From an uncultured Acidimicrobiales bacterium (GTDB lineage Bacteria > Actinomycetota > Acidimicrobiia > Acidimicrobiales > Aldehydirespiratoraceae), in contig CALKOE010000409.1 of NCBI GenBank assembly GCA_938091985.1, positions 1-10,276 on the forward strand: a stretch of 10,276 bases of DNA, given 5' to 3'. This document shows positions 1 to 5,859 of the stretch, piece by piece. Under the pieces are notes generated by a model, which saw nothing but the letters and a program-made list of their open reading frames with translations, was not told where the DNA came from and did no database searches. The position numbers and the translations under genes were made by a program. Positions within the stretch are counted from its first letter, which is position 1. Each line of letters opens with the position of its first letter.

Positions 1-123
1 CGCCTGCGGCTGGGGCGGCGCAGCGGTCTCGTCGGTGAATGTGGCCTTGGTTGGATCGGCGGAGCAGCCTCGTACCTCGGCGACGGTGGCGTGGCGGCCT
101 CCGCAGTGCCCGCAGGCGATCAT
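1..123 (-). CDS. Cys/His-rich hypothetical protein, N-terminal fragment
   Basis: Reading on the minus strand from the ATG at 123, 41 codons are open to the window edge, so only the N-terminus is present. It begins MIACGHCGGRHATVAEVRGC. The spacing C4-x2-C7-x3-H11-x8-C20 suggests a small zinc-binding knuckle, and the residues after about 22 (A/P/Q/T-rich) look like a linker to a domain beyond the window. I have the impression that short N-terminal modules with the phrase HATVAEVR occur in actinobacterial proteins of varied architecture, but I cannot name the family. The gene lies 55 nt downstream of the MFS exporter on the same strand, with GGGA about 8 nt before the start as a weak ribosome site. 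Function is unknown; DNA or RNA binding through the zinc knuckle is possible but not shown. Confidence 0.6.
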   Translation of the reverse strand, partial: MIACGHCGGRHATVAEVRGCSADPTKATFTDETAAPPQPQA

Positions 124-178
124 CGTGTGGGTCCCGGCATCGGCAGCACCGTACGCCAGCCCTCTGACAGTTGTGCGG

Positions 179-1579
179 TCAAACGGCCGCTGAGTGGCCG
201 CGGGCCTGGAGTCGAGAGGCGAGCGGCGCACCCAACAAGCTCAACACGATGAGCATGACCATGACCGATCGGACTCCGTCGAAGATCGAGGCTTCGCGGG
301 CGAGCAGCGCGATGACGATTGCGGCGGAGACGGTTTGCCCGATGTCCTGGGCGATCCGGTTCATTGCGCCGCCGATTCCGAGCCGCTCCTGCCCCACGTT
401 CGACAGCGCAGCGGCCTGACACGCGGCATGGGCGAATCCCACGCCCAGGCCGTAGATGACCACGAAGGGCACCCACACAGCGAGTAGCTGGCGTTCTTCG
501 CCAACCCGGACGAGCATGAACACTCCGGCAGCCGCCATGAGCAGCGAGCCCGGCAGGATCACGAACTTGTGGCCGAACCGATCCGCGATCCGGCCCGAGA
601 CGATCGACATCGGTCCCGCGATCGCAGGAATCATCCCGACCGCGAGCCCCGACTGCATCAGCGACAGATCCCAGCCCGAGTTCATGAGTTGCACGAACGC
701 GAGGAAGGTGCCGGCGAAGGTGCCGGCCACGAGAAACGACAACGCGCTCCCGAGTGCGAAGTCGTGGTCGCGAAACAGCGGCAAGTGCAGGATCGGTTCT
801 TCGTGGCGGGCCGATCGGCGGATCAGCAGCGTGAGCAGCACGACCGCCGCGGCCATCGAACCGATCGTCTTCGCGTCGGTGTAGCCCCAGTCGTCGCTCT
901 GGACGATGCTCAGCGCCAGCGCGGCCACGCCGGCCATCAGAAGCAGGCCGCCGACAAGATCAGGTGGTCGACGGTTGGCGGTATCGGGCACGAAGGTGCG
1001 GGGCAGACGAGGTGCGACGAGCACAAAGACGATCACGCCGAGCGGCACGTTGAGAAAGAACGCCCATCGCCAGGTGAGGTTGTCGATGAGGGCACCACCG
1101 ACGGCCGGGCCGATCGCTGTGGCCACGCCGCCGACGGCCCCGAGCGCGCCCACCGCAGTCGAACGACGGTCAGCCGGAAACTCGTCGAGAACCAGCGCCA
1201 GCGAAGCGGGTGACTCGATCGCCAGGCCGGCGGCCTGCACCATGCGAGCGAAGATCAAGAACTCGACGGTGGGCGCAGTCGACACCAGCAAGCTGCCCAC
1301 GATGAACGTGCCGAATCCGATGAGGAACATCCGCGACCGACCGAACCGGTCGGCGGCCCACCCTGCGGGGACGAAGACCGCGGCAGTAGTGATCGAGAAT
1401 GCCGTGAGCGTCCACGAGACCGTGCCGGAACTGGCTTGGAACGTCTCCTCGATCTCGCTGAACGCAACGAACACCAGCGAGAAGTTGAGCGTCGAGAGGG
1501 CGACCGCTCCGGCGATGAGTCCGTAGATCCGCCAGGGCGAGCGGGGTCGCTCCCCTGAGTCCACGACGCCGTTCTGCAC
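179..1579 (-). CDS. MFS transporter, DHA2 (EmrB/QacA)-like, drug/proton antiporter type
   Basis: This 466-residue polytopic inner-membrane protein is predicted to export small molecules by proton antiport. After a short cytoplasmic N-terminus (about 1-16) the chain is a series of hydrophobic helices; length and layout fit the 14-TM DHA2 group. MFS motif A appears as GWAADRFGRSR (73-83), in the loop between helices 2 and 3. An antiporter motif C-like stretch with GPAVGG (157-162) is followed by WRWAFFLNVPLG (170-181), a hallmark of EmrB/QacA-type exporters. A second motif A-like loop, GRIADRFGHK, lies in the second half. The start is GTG at 1579, and a GTG five codons further in (1564) is an alternative; a G-run lies next to the first. 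The gene is divergent from the hydroxyacyl-CoA dehydrogenase and has no adjacent regulator, so the substrate cannot be guessed. Family call is firm; specificity unknown. Confidence 0.9.
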   Translation of the reverse strand: MQNGVVDSGERPRSPWRIYGLIAGAVALSTLNFSLVFVAFSEIEETFQASSGTVSWTLTAFSITTAAVFVPAGWAADRFGRSRMFLIGFGTFIVGSLLVSTAPTVEFLIFARMVQAAGLAIESPASLALVLDEFPADRRSTAVGALGAVGGVATAIGPAVGGALIDNLTWRWAFFLNVPLGVIVFVLVAPRLPRTFVPDTANRRPPDLVGGLLLMAGVAALALSIVQSDDWGYTDAKTIGSMAAAVVLLTLLIRRSARHEEPILHLPLFRDHDFALGSALSFLVAGTFAGTFLAFVQLMNSGWDLSLMQSGLAVGMIPAIAGPMSIVSGRIADRFGHKFVILPGSLLMAAAGVFMLVRVGEERQLLAVWVPFVVIYGLGVGFAHAACQAAALSNVGQERLGIGGAMNRIAQDIGQTVSAAIVIALLAREASIFDGVRSVMVMLIVLSLLGAPLASRLQARGHSAAV

Positions 1580-1620
1580 CCCCGATGGCTACACCCCGAT
1601 ATGGGTCGGACAAAAATCGT

Positions 1621-1626
1621 GGAAGA
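1621..1626 (+). promoter_or_regulatory. Ribosome binding site deciding the 1636 start
   Basis: GGAAGA lies about 9 nt before the ATG at 1636. The frame is open further upstream to an ATG at 1585, but those 17 extra residues are polar and precede the Rossmann strand unnaturally. The site supports 1636. Confidence 0.5.
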
Positions 1627-1635
1627 CTTCCCGGT

Positions 1636-2373
1636 ATGAGTGAACGAATCGGAGTCATGGGTGCCGGAGTCATGGGGTCGGGCATCGCGCAGGTGCTTGC
1701 CATATCCGGCCACGAGGTGGTGTGTCGCGACCTCGCCGACGATGTGCTCGCGACGGCACGAGAAGGGGTCGACACCGGCCGATTCGGAGTGAGAGGGGCG
1801 GTCGAGCGGGGAAAGCTCACCGCGGACGAGGCTGAGGCTGCGCTGGCCCGGCTGACGTTCACCACCGATCTCGACCAGGCCGTGGATGTCGACCTGATCA
1901 TCGAAGCCGTCCCCGAGAACCTTGGCCTGAAGGTGAAGTTCTGGCGCGAGCTCGACACGCTGGCTCCGCCCGACACGATCTTCGCCAGCAACTCGTCGGG
2001 CTTCCCGATCGCTGCGATGGCCGCCGGCACCGATCGCCCCGACCGCTTCATCGGCTGGCATTGGGCTTCACCCGCACCCGTCATGAAGCTCGCGGAGATC
2101 GTGCGAGGGCCCGAGACGAGCGACGCGACGGTCGACACCGTCGTTCGACTCGCTGCCGCAGCGGGCAAGAACCCGGTGGTCGTCAAAGACACCGATCAGT
2201 CATGGGGTTATGTCGCCAATCGGGTCTATTTCGCCATGGTGCGCGAAGCGAACCGCGTCGTCTCCGAGGGCGTGGCCGATCGAGAGCAGGTCGACCAGTT
2301 GATGCGCGATTGCTTCCGGTGGCCGTCCGGCCCCTACGGCATGGTCGCCGGCGCGGGTTCTGGTTGGTCCTGA
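1636..2373 (+). CDS. 3-hydroxyacyl-CoA dehydrogenase family protein (short form)
   Basis: This 245-residue NAD-dependent dehydrogenase is predicted to oxidise a 3-hydroxyacyl-CoA (or a related 3-hydroxy acid) to the 3-keto form, as in beta-oxidation or butanoate metabolism. The N-terminal Rossmann fold carries GAGVMGSG (9-16), and D32 closes the second beta strand (VVCRD), fitting NAD preference. The family catalytic pair is visible as H142 in GWHWASPAPVMKLAEIV and E154 in the same motif, and S119 and N195 (YVANRV) sit at the usual substrate positions. The classical enzyme is about 280-290 residues; this one stops soon after RWPSGPYGMVAG, so the helical C-terminal domain is about 35-40 residues short. 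Its TGA overlaps the next gene's ATG by one nucleotide, indicating translational coupling. It may be a natural short subfamily or a truncated copy. Family call is firm, substrate open. Confidence 0.88.
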   Translation: MSERIGVMGAGVMGSGIAQVLAISGHEVVCRDLADDVLATAREGVDTGRFGVRGAVERGKLTADEAEAALARLTFTTDLDQAVDVDLIIEAVPENLGLKVKFWRELDTLAPPDTIFASNSSGFPIAAMAAGTDRPDRFIGWHWASPAPVMKLAEIVRGPETSDATVDTVVRLAAAAGKNPVVVKDTDQSWGYVANRVYFAMVREANRVVSEGVADREQVDQLMRDCFRWPSGPYGMVAGAGSGWS

Positions 2374-2636
2374 TGGGCTGGATCTCGTGGATCCTGATCG
2401 GAGCGCTCGTCGGCCTGATCGCCCGCGTGTTCGTCCCGACGGGAAAGAACTGGGGCTGTCTCGGCACGGTGCTGCTCGGCATCGCCGGCTCGTTCATGGG
2501 GGGTCTGATCGGCTCGGTCATGTCCGAAGGCGAATTCGATCTCAGCCGGACCGAGAGCATCATCGGCTCGATCATCGGTGCCATCATCATCCTCGTCATC
2601 ATTCGGGTATTCGATACCGGCGAGAAGAGTCGGTAG
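2373..2636 (+). CDS. GlsB/YeaQ/YmgE family stress-response membrane protein
   Basis: This 87-residue integral membrane protein belongs to the transglycosylase-associated (YeaQ/YmgE/GlsB) family, small proteins linked to general or envelope stress with no settled biochemical role. It shows three hydrophobic segments (about 3-20, 29-50 and 62-80), rich in Gly and small residues, with GxxxG-like spacing (for example FMGGLIG) typical of tight helix packing. A charged loop (SEGEFDLSRTES) separates helices 2 and 3, and the C-terminus is polar. The ATG at 2373 shares its A with the upstream TGA, so translation probably depends on ribosomes finishing the dehydrogenase. The frame is open further upstream, but only as Arg/His-rich antiframe sequence, so the ATG that begins MGWISWILIGALVG is the natural start. 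Confidence 0.88.
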   Translation: MGWISWILIGALVGLIARVFVPTGKNWGCLGTVLLGIAGSFMGGLIGSVMSEGEFDLSRTESIIGSIIGAIIILVIIRVFDTGEKSR

Positions 2637-2638
2637 GA
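2635..2638 (+). promoter_or_regulatory. Ribosome binding site deciding the 2644 GTG start
   Basis: AGGA overlaps the TAG stop of the preceding gene and sits 5 nt before GTG at 2644. It supports the GTG over the in-frame ATG at 2578, whose extra residues are a Ser-rich antiframe artefact inside the membrane-protein gene. Confidence 0.55.
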
Positions 2639-2643
2639 CACAA

Positions 2644-3069
2644 GTGAGCGAGTACGAGGCAAGCCCCTCAGATTGGGTCGCCGATCATGTGGAGCGCTAC
2701 GAGCGCACCGGCGGCAAGGACGGTGGCGAGTTCAATGGCGTTGCCTGTGTGATCCTGACCACCACGGGCCGCAAGACCGGGAAGACGCGCAAGACCCCGC
2801 TCGTTCGGGTGCCACATGGCGACGGCTATCTGGTGATCGCCTCGATGGGCGGTCAGCCGAAGCACCCCGTGTGGTATCTCAACGTTCTGGCCCACCCCCA
2901 GGTCGCGCTGCAAGACGGACCGGATCGCCGTGACTACACAGCCCGCGTGGTCGAGGGCGACGAGCGGGCCGAACTCTGGGACGTCGCCGTAGCCGCCTAT
3001 GCGGACTACGCCGACTACCAGGAGCGCTGCGAACGCGAGATTCCGGTCGTCGTACTCGAACCGACCTGA
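2644..3069 (+). CDS. Deazaflavin (F420)-dependent nitroreductase family protein
   Basis: This 141-residue protein belongs to the F420H2-dependent quinone/nitro-reductase family (the Ddn / split beta-barrel group). Members use reduced F420 to reduce quinones, nitro compounds or activated alkenes, often at the membrane face. Visible signatures are the beta-strand/loop LTTTGRKTGKTRKTPLVRV (38-56), whose Gly/Lys/Arg residues contact the F420 phosphate and tail in known members, and ASMGGQPKHPVWYLNVLAHP (66-85), which closely follows the family pattern of GG-x-P-x-HP-x-WY-x-N and a later P. The N-terminal helix (about 8-22, DWVADHVERYERTGG) is also typical. It is cotranscribed with the small membrane protein, whose stop overlaps its ribosome site. 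The family call is strong; the physiological substrate is unknown, and some family members bind other flavins or haem. Confidence 0.9.
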   Translation: MSEYEASPSDWVADHVERYERTGGKDGGEFNGVACVILTTTGRKTGKTRKTPLVRVPHGDGYLVIASMGGQPKHPVWYLNVLAHPQVALQDGPDRRDYTARVVEGDERAELWDVAVAAYADYADYQERCEREIPVVVLEPT

Positions 3070-3108
3070 TCCGGGAACGATCGCCGACCCGGCGGCGTTG
3101 ACTGCACC

Positions 3109-3732
3109 ATGCGTTCACTTCTCTCCCGCAACTGGAAGATCCTCGCTCCCATCGGCGTGGTGGGCGGCGTTGTCGTCGCCTACCTCGCGTTTGCAGTGTT
3201 CGGCATCCACACGCTCTTCATCGACGACAAGGTCAACGAGGAGGGTCCGGTGTTCGCCTCTGGAGCCGGCGCCGTGGTTGCCGACGACGGCCCGGCCGAT
3301 GACAGCGCGCCTGACGAAACGACACCCGCCGAAGCGACACCACCGGACGATGAGGTCGAGAGTGCTGATCCTGTCGCCGAGACCGATGCTCCAGAGATCA
3401 TCACGCTTGCCTCGGGCAGCTTCATCGCCAAGGACCACCCGGCGGAAGGCACCGCACTGGTGCTCACCGACGGCACCGAGCAGCGCTTCCTTCGCTTCGA
3501 GGACTTCGCCACCGACAACGGTCCGGACCTCAACGTGTACTTGTCCACGGCCCCGCCCGGCGCATCGAATGGGGAGTTCGACGACGACTTCATCGACCTC
3601 GGAAATCTGAAGGGCAATATCGGCAGCCAGAACTACGAGATCTCGCCCGACGTCGACCTCGACCGCTACCAGAGCGTCGTGATTTGGTGCGTGCGCTTCG
3701 GGGTTGCATTCGGCGCTGCGGAACTCGCGTGA
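3109..3732 (+). CDS. Membrane-anchored DM13 domain protein
   Basis: This 207-residue protein has an uncleaved N-terminal anchor (hydrophobic 11-33 after a basic MRSLLSRNWK), an acidic Pro/Thr/Asp/Glu-rich linker (about 41-97), and a C-terminal DM13 domain (about 99-206). DM13 signatures are the start ASGSFIAKDHPAEGTA, the core FEDFATDNGPDLNVYLS, FIDLGNLKGNIGSQNYEI, and the near-terminal VVIWCVRFGVAFGAAEL, which carries the near-invariant Cys (C194). DM13 is a DOMON-related fold proposed to take part in electron transfer or hydroxylation through that Cys; the role in bacteria is not established. The domain should lie outside the cytoplasmic membrane. It is 39 nt downstream of the nitroreductase-like gene and its TGA is followed immediately by the next gene, so it probably shares their transcript. 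Domain call firm, function uncertain. Confidence 0.88.
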   Translation: MRSLLSRNWKILAPIGVVGGVVVAYLAFAVFGIHTLFIDDKVNEEGPVFASGAGAVVADDGPADDSAPDETTPAEATPPDDEVESADPVAETDAPEIITLASGSFIAKDHPAEGTALVLTDGTEQRFLRFEDFATDNGPDLNVYLSTAPPGASNGEFDDDFIDLGNLKGNIGSQNYEISPDVDLDRYQSVVIWCVRFGVAFGAAELA

Positions 3733-3753
3733 GTGAGCGGGTACCGTCATTGC

Positions 3754-4443
3754 ATGGAATTCGCTGAGGTGATGGCGGCTCTCGAGGCTGAGGGCACCGC
3801 CCAGAACCGAAAGATCTATCCACGTCACGGGGCCCAGGAGCCCATGTTCGGCGTGAGTCATGCCGCGCTCGGCAAGCTCGAGAAGAAGATCAAGATCGAT
3901 CACGAGCTCGGTATCGCCCTCTGGGACTCGGGCAATTTCGATGCGCGCATGCTCGCTGCGAAGGTCGTCGATCCCGACGAATTCACCGTGAAACTCGCCG
4001 ACAGTTGGGCCCGCGACGCGGTCTGCTACCAGACGGCCGGCGCGGTCGCCGATGTCGTTGCCCAGTCGCCAGTGGCTCGGTCACGGGCCGATGCCTGGCG
4101 CGATCGCAAGGGCGAATGGGTCGCGAGCGCGGGATGGGGCATTGCCGCCCGCACCTGCGAAGACGAGGATCTGTGGTCGATCGCCGACCTGCGCGGTCTC
4201 CTGCGTCAGGTCGAAGAAGAGATCCACGAACGCCCCAACCGCGTGCGCCACGAGATGAACATGGCGATGATCTGTATCGCCCTGCGCAATGCCGCTCTGC
4301 AGCGGCTCGCCATCAGCGCCGCCCGACGAGTGGGCCACGTCGAGGTCGATCACGGCGAGACCAGCTGCACGACCCCGGACGCCGCCGACTACATCGAGAA
4401 GACCGTCGGCTACCGCCAGAGGCGCACGGTCAGATCCGGGTGA
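3754..4443 (+). CDS. DNA alkylation repair protein (AlkD-like, HEAT-repeat)
   Basis: This 229-residue alpha-helical protein is predicted to remove N3- or N7-alkylated purines from DNA, as AlkD does, by trapping distorted duplex on a HEAT-repeat surface. It matches the family from the first helix: MAALEAEGTAQNRKIYPRHG (7-26), then EPMFGVSHAALGKLEKKI. DSWARDAVCYQ (83-93) lies where AlkD-type proteins carry their Trp/Asp patch, and W122 and W128 (EWVASAGWGIAAR) fit another aromatic site. The C-terminus, with RVGHVEVDHGETSC (192-205) and TPDAADYI, is characteristic of one subgroup of DNA alkylation repair proteins. ATG 3754 is preferred because family alignments begin near it; GTG 3733, directly after the DM13 stop, would add seven residues. 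Its last 14 nt overlap the end of the convergent AlkA-like gene. The lesion specificity cannot be read from sequence. Confidence 0.85.
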   Translation: MEFAEVMAALEAEGTAQNRKIYPRHGAQEPMFGVSHAALGKLEKKIKIDHELGIALWDSGNFDARMLAAKVVDPDEFTVKLADSWARDAVCYQTAGAVADVVAQSPVARSRADAWRDRKGEWVASAGWGIAARTCEDEDLWSIADLRGLLRQVEEEIHERPNRVRHEMNMAMICIALRNAALQRLAISAARRVGHVEVDHGETSCTTPDAADYIEKTVGYRQRRTVRSG

Positions 4444-5329
4444 TGTCGTAGCGGAACGGGGCCGGCCGATGATTCTCTTGGCCACCTCCGCCCAGCTTCA
4501 CGAGTCGAACCACGCGTTGGCGATGGCCCGCGAACGGTTCCAGTGCCTCGAGCATCGTCTCGTCGGTGCCGTTGTCGTGGCCCGTCAGGGCAAAGGTGAC
4601 CATGCGTGGGATGTGAAGGTCGCCGACAGGGACCGCATCGGGGTCGCCGCCTGCGATCGCCGTGGTGATCCCTGTTGTCCACGGCCCAATGCCGGGAAGA
4701 CGTTGGAGCCACTCGGTGGCGTCGGGCCCGGGAATGCCCTCGAGCCGTTCGACCCGGTCGGCGTATTTGGCTGCCACGCGCAGAACCCGGGCTCGGCTCC
4801 GTTCGATACCGACACGATGGAAGTCGTGGTCGGCCAGCTTCAGCAGTGCCGTCGGCGAGGGAAACGTGTGGGCCTGGCCCACGGTGGACGGCGTGCCGTA
4901 GTGCCGGGAGAGTTGCTCACGGCTGGCGCCGGCGTCGGCCGTCACCACCCGCTGGCCGATGATCGTCGTGGCCAATGCCTCGTACCAGCGACCGGTGGCA
5001 CCGAGCCGGAGCGAGCCGAATTTCTCGCTCAGGCGCCGTACAACGGGGTGGTCGGTATGGAAGTCGTCGCTGCTCGGGTCGTTGGCGCCGAGAACGGCAG
5101 GCAACCGGGTCAGGGCCCAGTCGGTTCCGGGCCCCCAACTGTCGGCCCGCACGAGACTGCCGTCGGTGCGGAACGCAACCGTGGCGTTGCCCTCCGGCGT
5201 CTCGTTGGTCCACCAGTAGACACCAGCGCGATTGCGAATCGTCTTCGTCCAGACCGCGGCGAATCCGATGTCGAGCGCGTGAGACGGCCAGTAGGTCGTC
5301 GATGCGGTCGGTGGTGGAGCCTCCGGCAC
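4430..5329 (-). CDS. AlkA-like DNA-3-methyladenine glycosylase (HhH-GPD)
   Basis: This 299-residue base-excision repair glycosylase would cleave the N-glycosidic bond of alkylated bases. An N-terminal AlkA_N-like region (about 18-95) is followed by the HhH-GPD helical core: helix ALATTIIGQRVVTADAGASR (118-137), the helix-hairpin-helix LPGIGPWTTG (211-220), then a loop with VPVGDLHIPRMV (234-245), where D237 is at the position of the catalytic Asp. The C-terminal FeS-cluster cysteines of Nth/MutY are absent, which fits the AlkA branch. The start is GTG 5329; no in-frame ATG lies nearby, so the exact N-terminus is uncertain. It lies 26 nt downstream of the small exported protein gene and overlaps the AlkD-like gene tail to tail. 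Two unrelated alkylation-repair folds are thus adjacent, suggesting overlapping substrate ranges. Confidence 0.87.
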   Translation of the reverse strand: MPEAPPPTASTTYWPSHALDIGFAAVWTKTIRNRAGVYWWTNETPEGNATVAFRTDGSLVRADSWGPGTDWALTRLPAVLGANDPSSDDFHTDHPVVRRLSEKFGSLRLGATGRWYEALATTIIGQRVVTADAGASREQLSRHYGTPSTVGQAHTFPSPTALLKLADHDFHRVGIERSRARVLRVAAKYADRVERLEGIPGPDATEWLQRLPGIGPWTTGITTAIAGGDPDAVPVGDLHIPRMVTFALTGHDNGTDETMLEALEPFAGHRQRVVRLVKLGGGGQENHRPAPFRYDITRI

Positions 5330-5355
5330 CCCGCCATCATGGCGCGGCGACGACC

Positions 5356-5748
5356 TCAGGAGGCAGTGAGAAGCGGCTTGTCGGCCGACTGCTCGTCGGC
5401 GTAGGTGAGGAACTCACGAAGGCTGGGGTCGTCGAGACCCCACTCCTCGGCCGCGGCCGCGATGGCGGCACGGGTGCCGCTCCCGATGATGCCGTCGACC
5501 TCAGAGATATCGGTGAGGAAGCCACCGACAAAAAGGTGGAACTGGAGCCGCTTCTCCTCGTCGTCGGTGAGTTCTGCGTCGAGTGTCTCGCTCCCCACAA
5601 CGAGATCGACCACATCGTCGGACTCCGATTGGACCGCGCCGTCGTCGCCGAAGGCGTCGCCGAGCGCGGGCGACGCCAGTCTGGTCATGCCCCAGAGGGC
5701 AGCCACGAGAAGGCCGAGTAGGGCGAAGCCCTGAAGGTGAGTACGCAT
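5356..5748 (-). CDS. Small exported protein with peptidoglycan-binding-like repeat
   Basis: This 130-residue protein has an N-terminal hydrophobic segment (about 8-28, GFALLGLLVAALWG) that can serve as a signal peptide or anchor, an acidic stretch (31-66), and a C-terminal part resembling one PG_binding_1-type repeat. LQFHLFVGGF (68-77) and DGIIGSGTRAAIAAAAEEWG (85-104) match the pattern in which a Q-x-x-L helix is followed by D-G-x-x-G-x-x-T-x-x-A-I and a second helix. Such repeats bind cell-wall peptidoglycan or act as protein-interaction modules in secreted hydrolases; no catalytic domain is attached here. The repeat is too divergent for a confident family assignment. ATG 5748 has GAGG about 11 nt upstream. 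It precedes the AlkA-like glycosylase by 26 nt, which looks like shared transcription rather than shared function. Confidence 0.7.
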   Translation of the reverse strand: MRTHLQGFALLGLLVAALWGMTRLASPALGDAFGDDGAVQSESDDVVDLVVGSETLDAELTDDEEKRLQFHLFVGGFLTDISEVDGIIGSGTRAAIAAAAEEWGLDDPSLREFLTYADEQSADKPLLTAS

Positions 5749-5762
5749 TGGGGGAGTTGCCT

Positions 5763-5799
5763 CAAAAGGAAGGGTCTCACCTTCTGACGCTCCGCGTCA
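5763..5799 (-). terminator. Possible intrinsic terminator after the flavodoxin/DapB-like operon
   Basis: Read on the minus strand, downstream of the stop at 5860, there are two tandem hairpins: TGACGC/GCGTCA with a 3 nt loop (5785-5799), and GAAGG/CCTTC with a 6 nt loop (5769-5784), the second followed by CTTTTG. The T-run is short and the second stem is only 5 bp, so termination is plausible but weak. Confidence 0.35.
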
Positions 5800-5804
5800 C
5801 CGCG

Positions 5805-5827
5805 AGGTTCCCGATCGTCACGAACCT
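5805..5827. repeat. Inverted repeat AGGTTC-N11-GAACCT
   Basis: A perfect 6 bp inverted repeat with an 11 nt spacer lies between the DapB-like stop (5860) and the exported-protein start (5748), followed at 5832-5837 by the palindrome AACGTT. It could be an operator for the exported-protein gene or part of a terminator; the sequence alone does not decide. Confidence 0.3.
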
Positions 5828-5859
5828 GCAACGTTGGGATGAGAGCTGCGTTTTCTGGC

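Noticed and set aside
569..1526. Two long plus-strand open frames opposite the MFS gene
   Set aside because: They are Arg/His- or Ser/Thr/Arg-rich translations of an MFS gene read backwards; no start site or motif supports them.
1580..1635. Possible divergent promoter with a TATGGG-like -10 element
   Set aside because: A promoter must lie nearby for the divergent genes, but I could not find a convincing -35/-10 pair on either strand.
1170..2192. Minus-strand open frame of 340 codons across the divergent intergenic region
   Set aside because: It covers the real hydroxyacyl-CoA dehydrogenase in antisense and part of the MFS gene in another frame; the composition is Ser/Arg/Pro-rich and it has no domain.
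3071..3092. CCGGG-N12-CCCGG between the nitroreductase-like and DM13 genes
   Set aside because: The stem is short and the loop long, with no following T-run; too weak to call a terminator or operator.
4289..5404. Plus-strand open frame of 371 codons
   Set aside because: It is antisense to the AlkA-like gene, which has HhH and catalytic Asp motifs; the product is Arg/Gly/Pro-rich without domain features.
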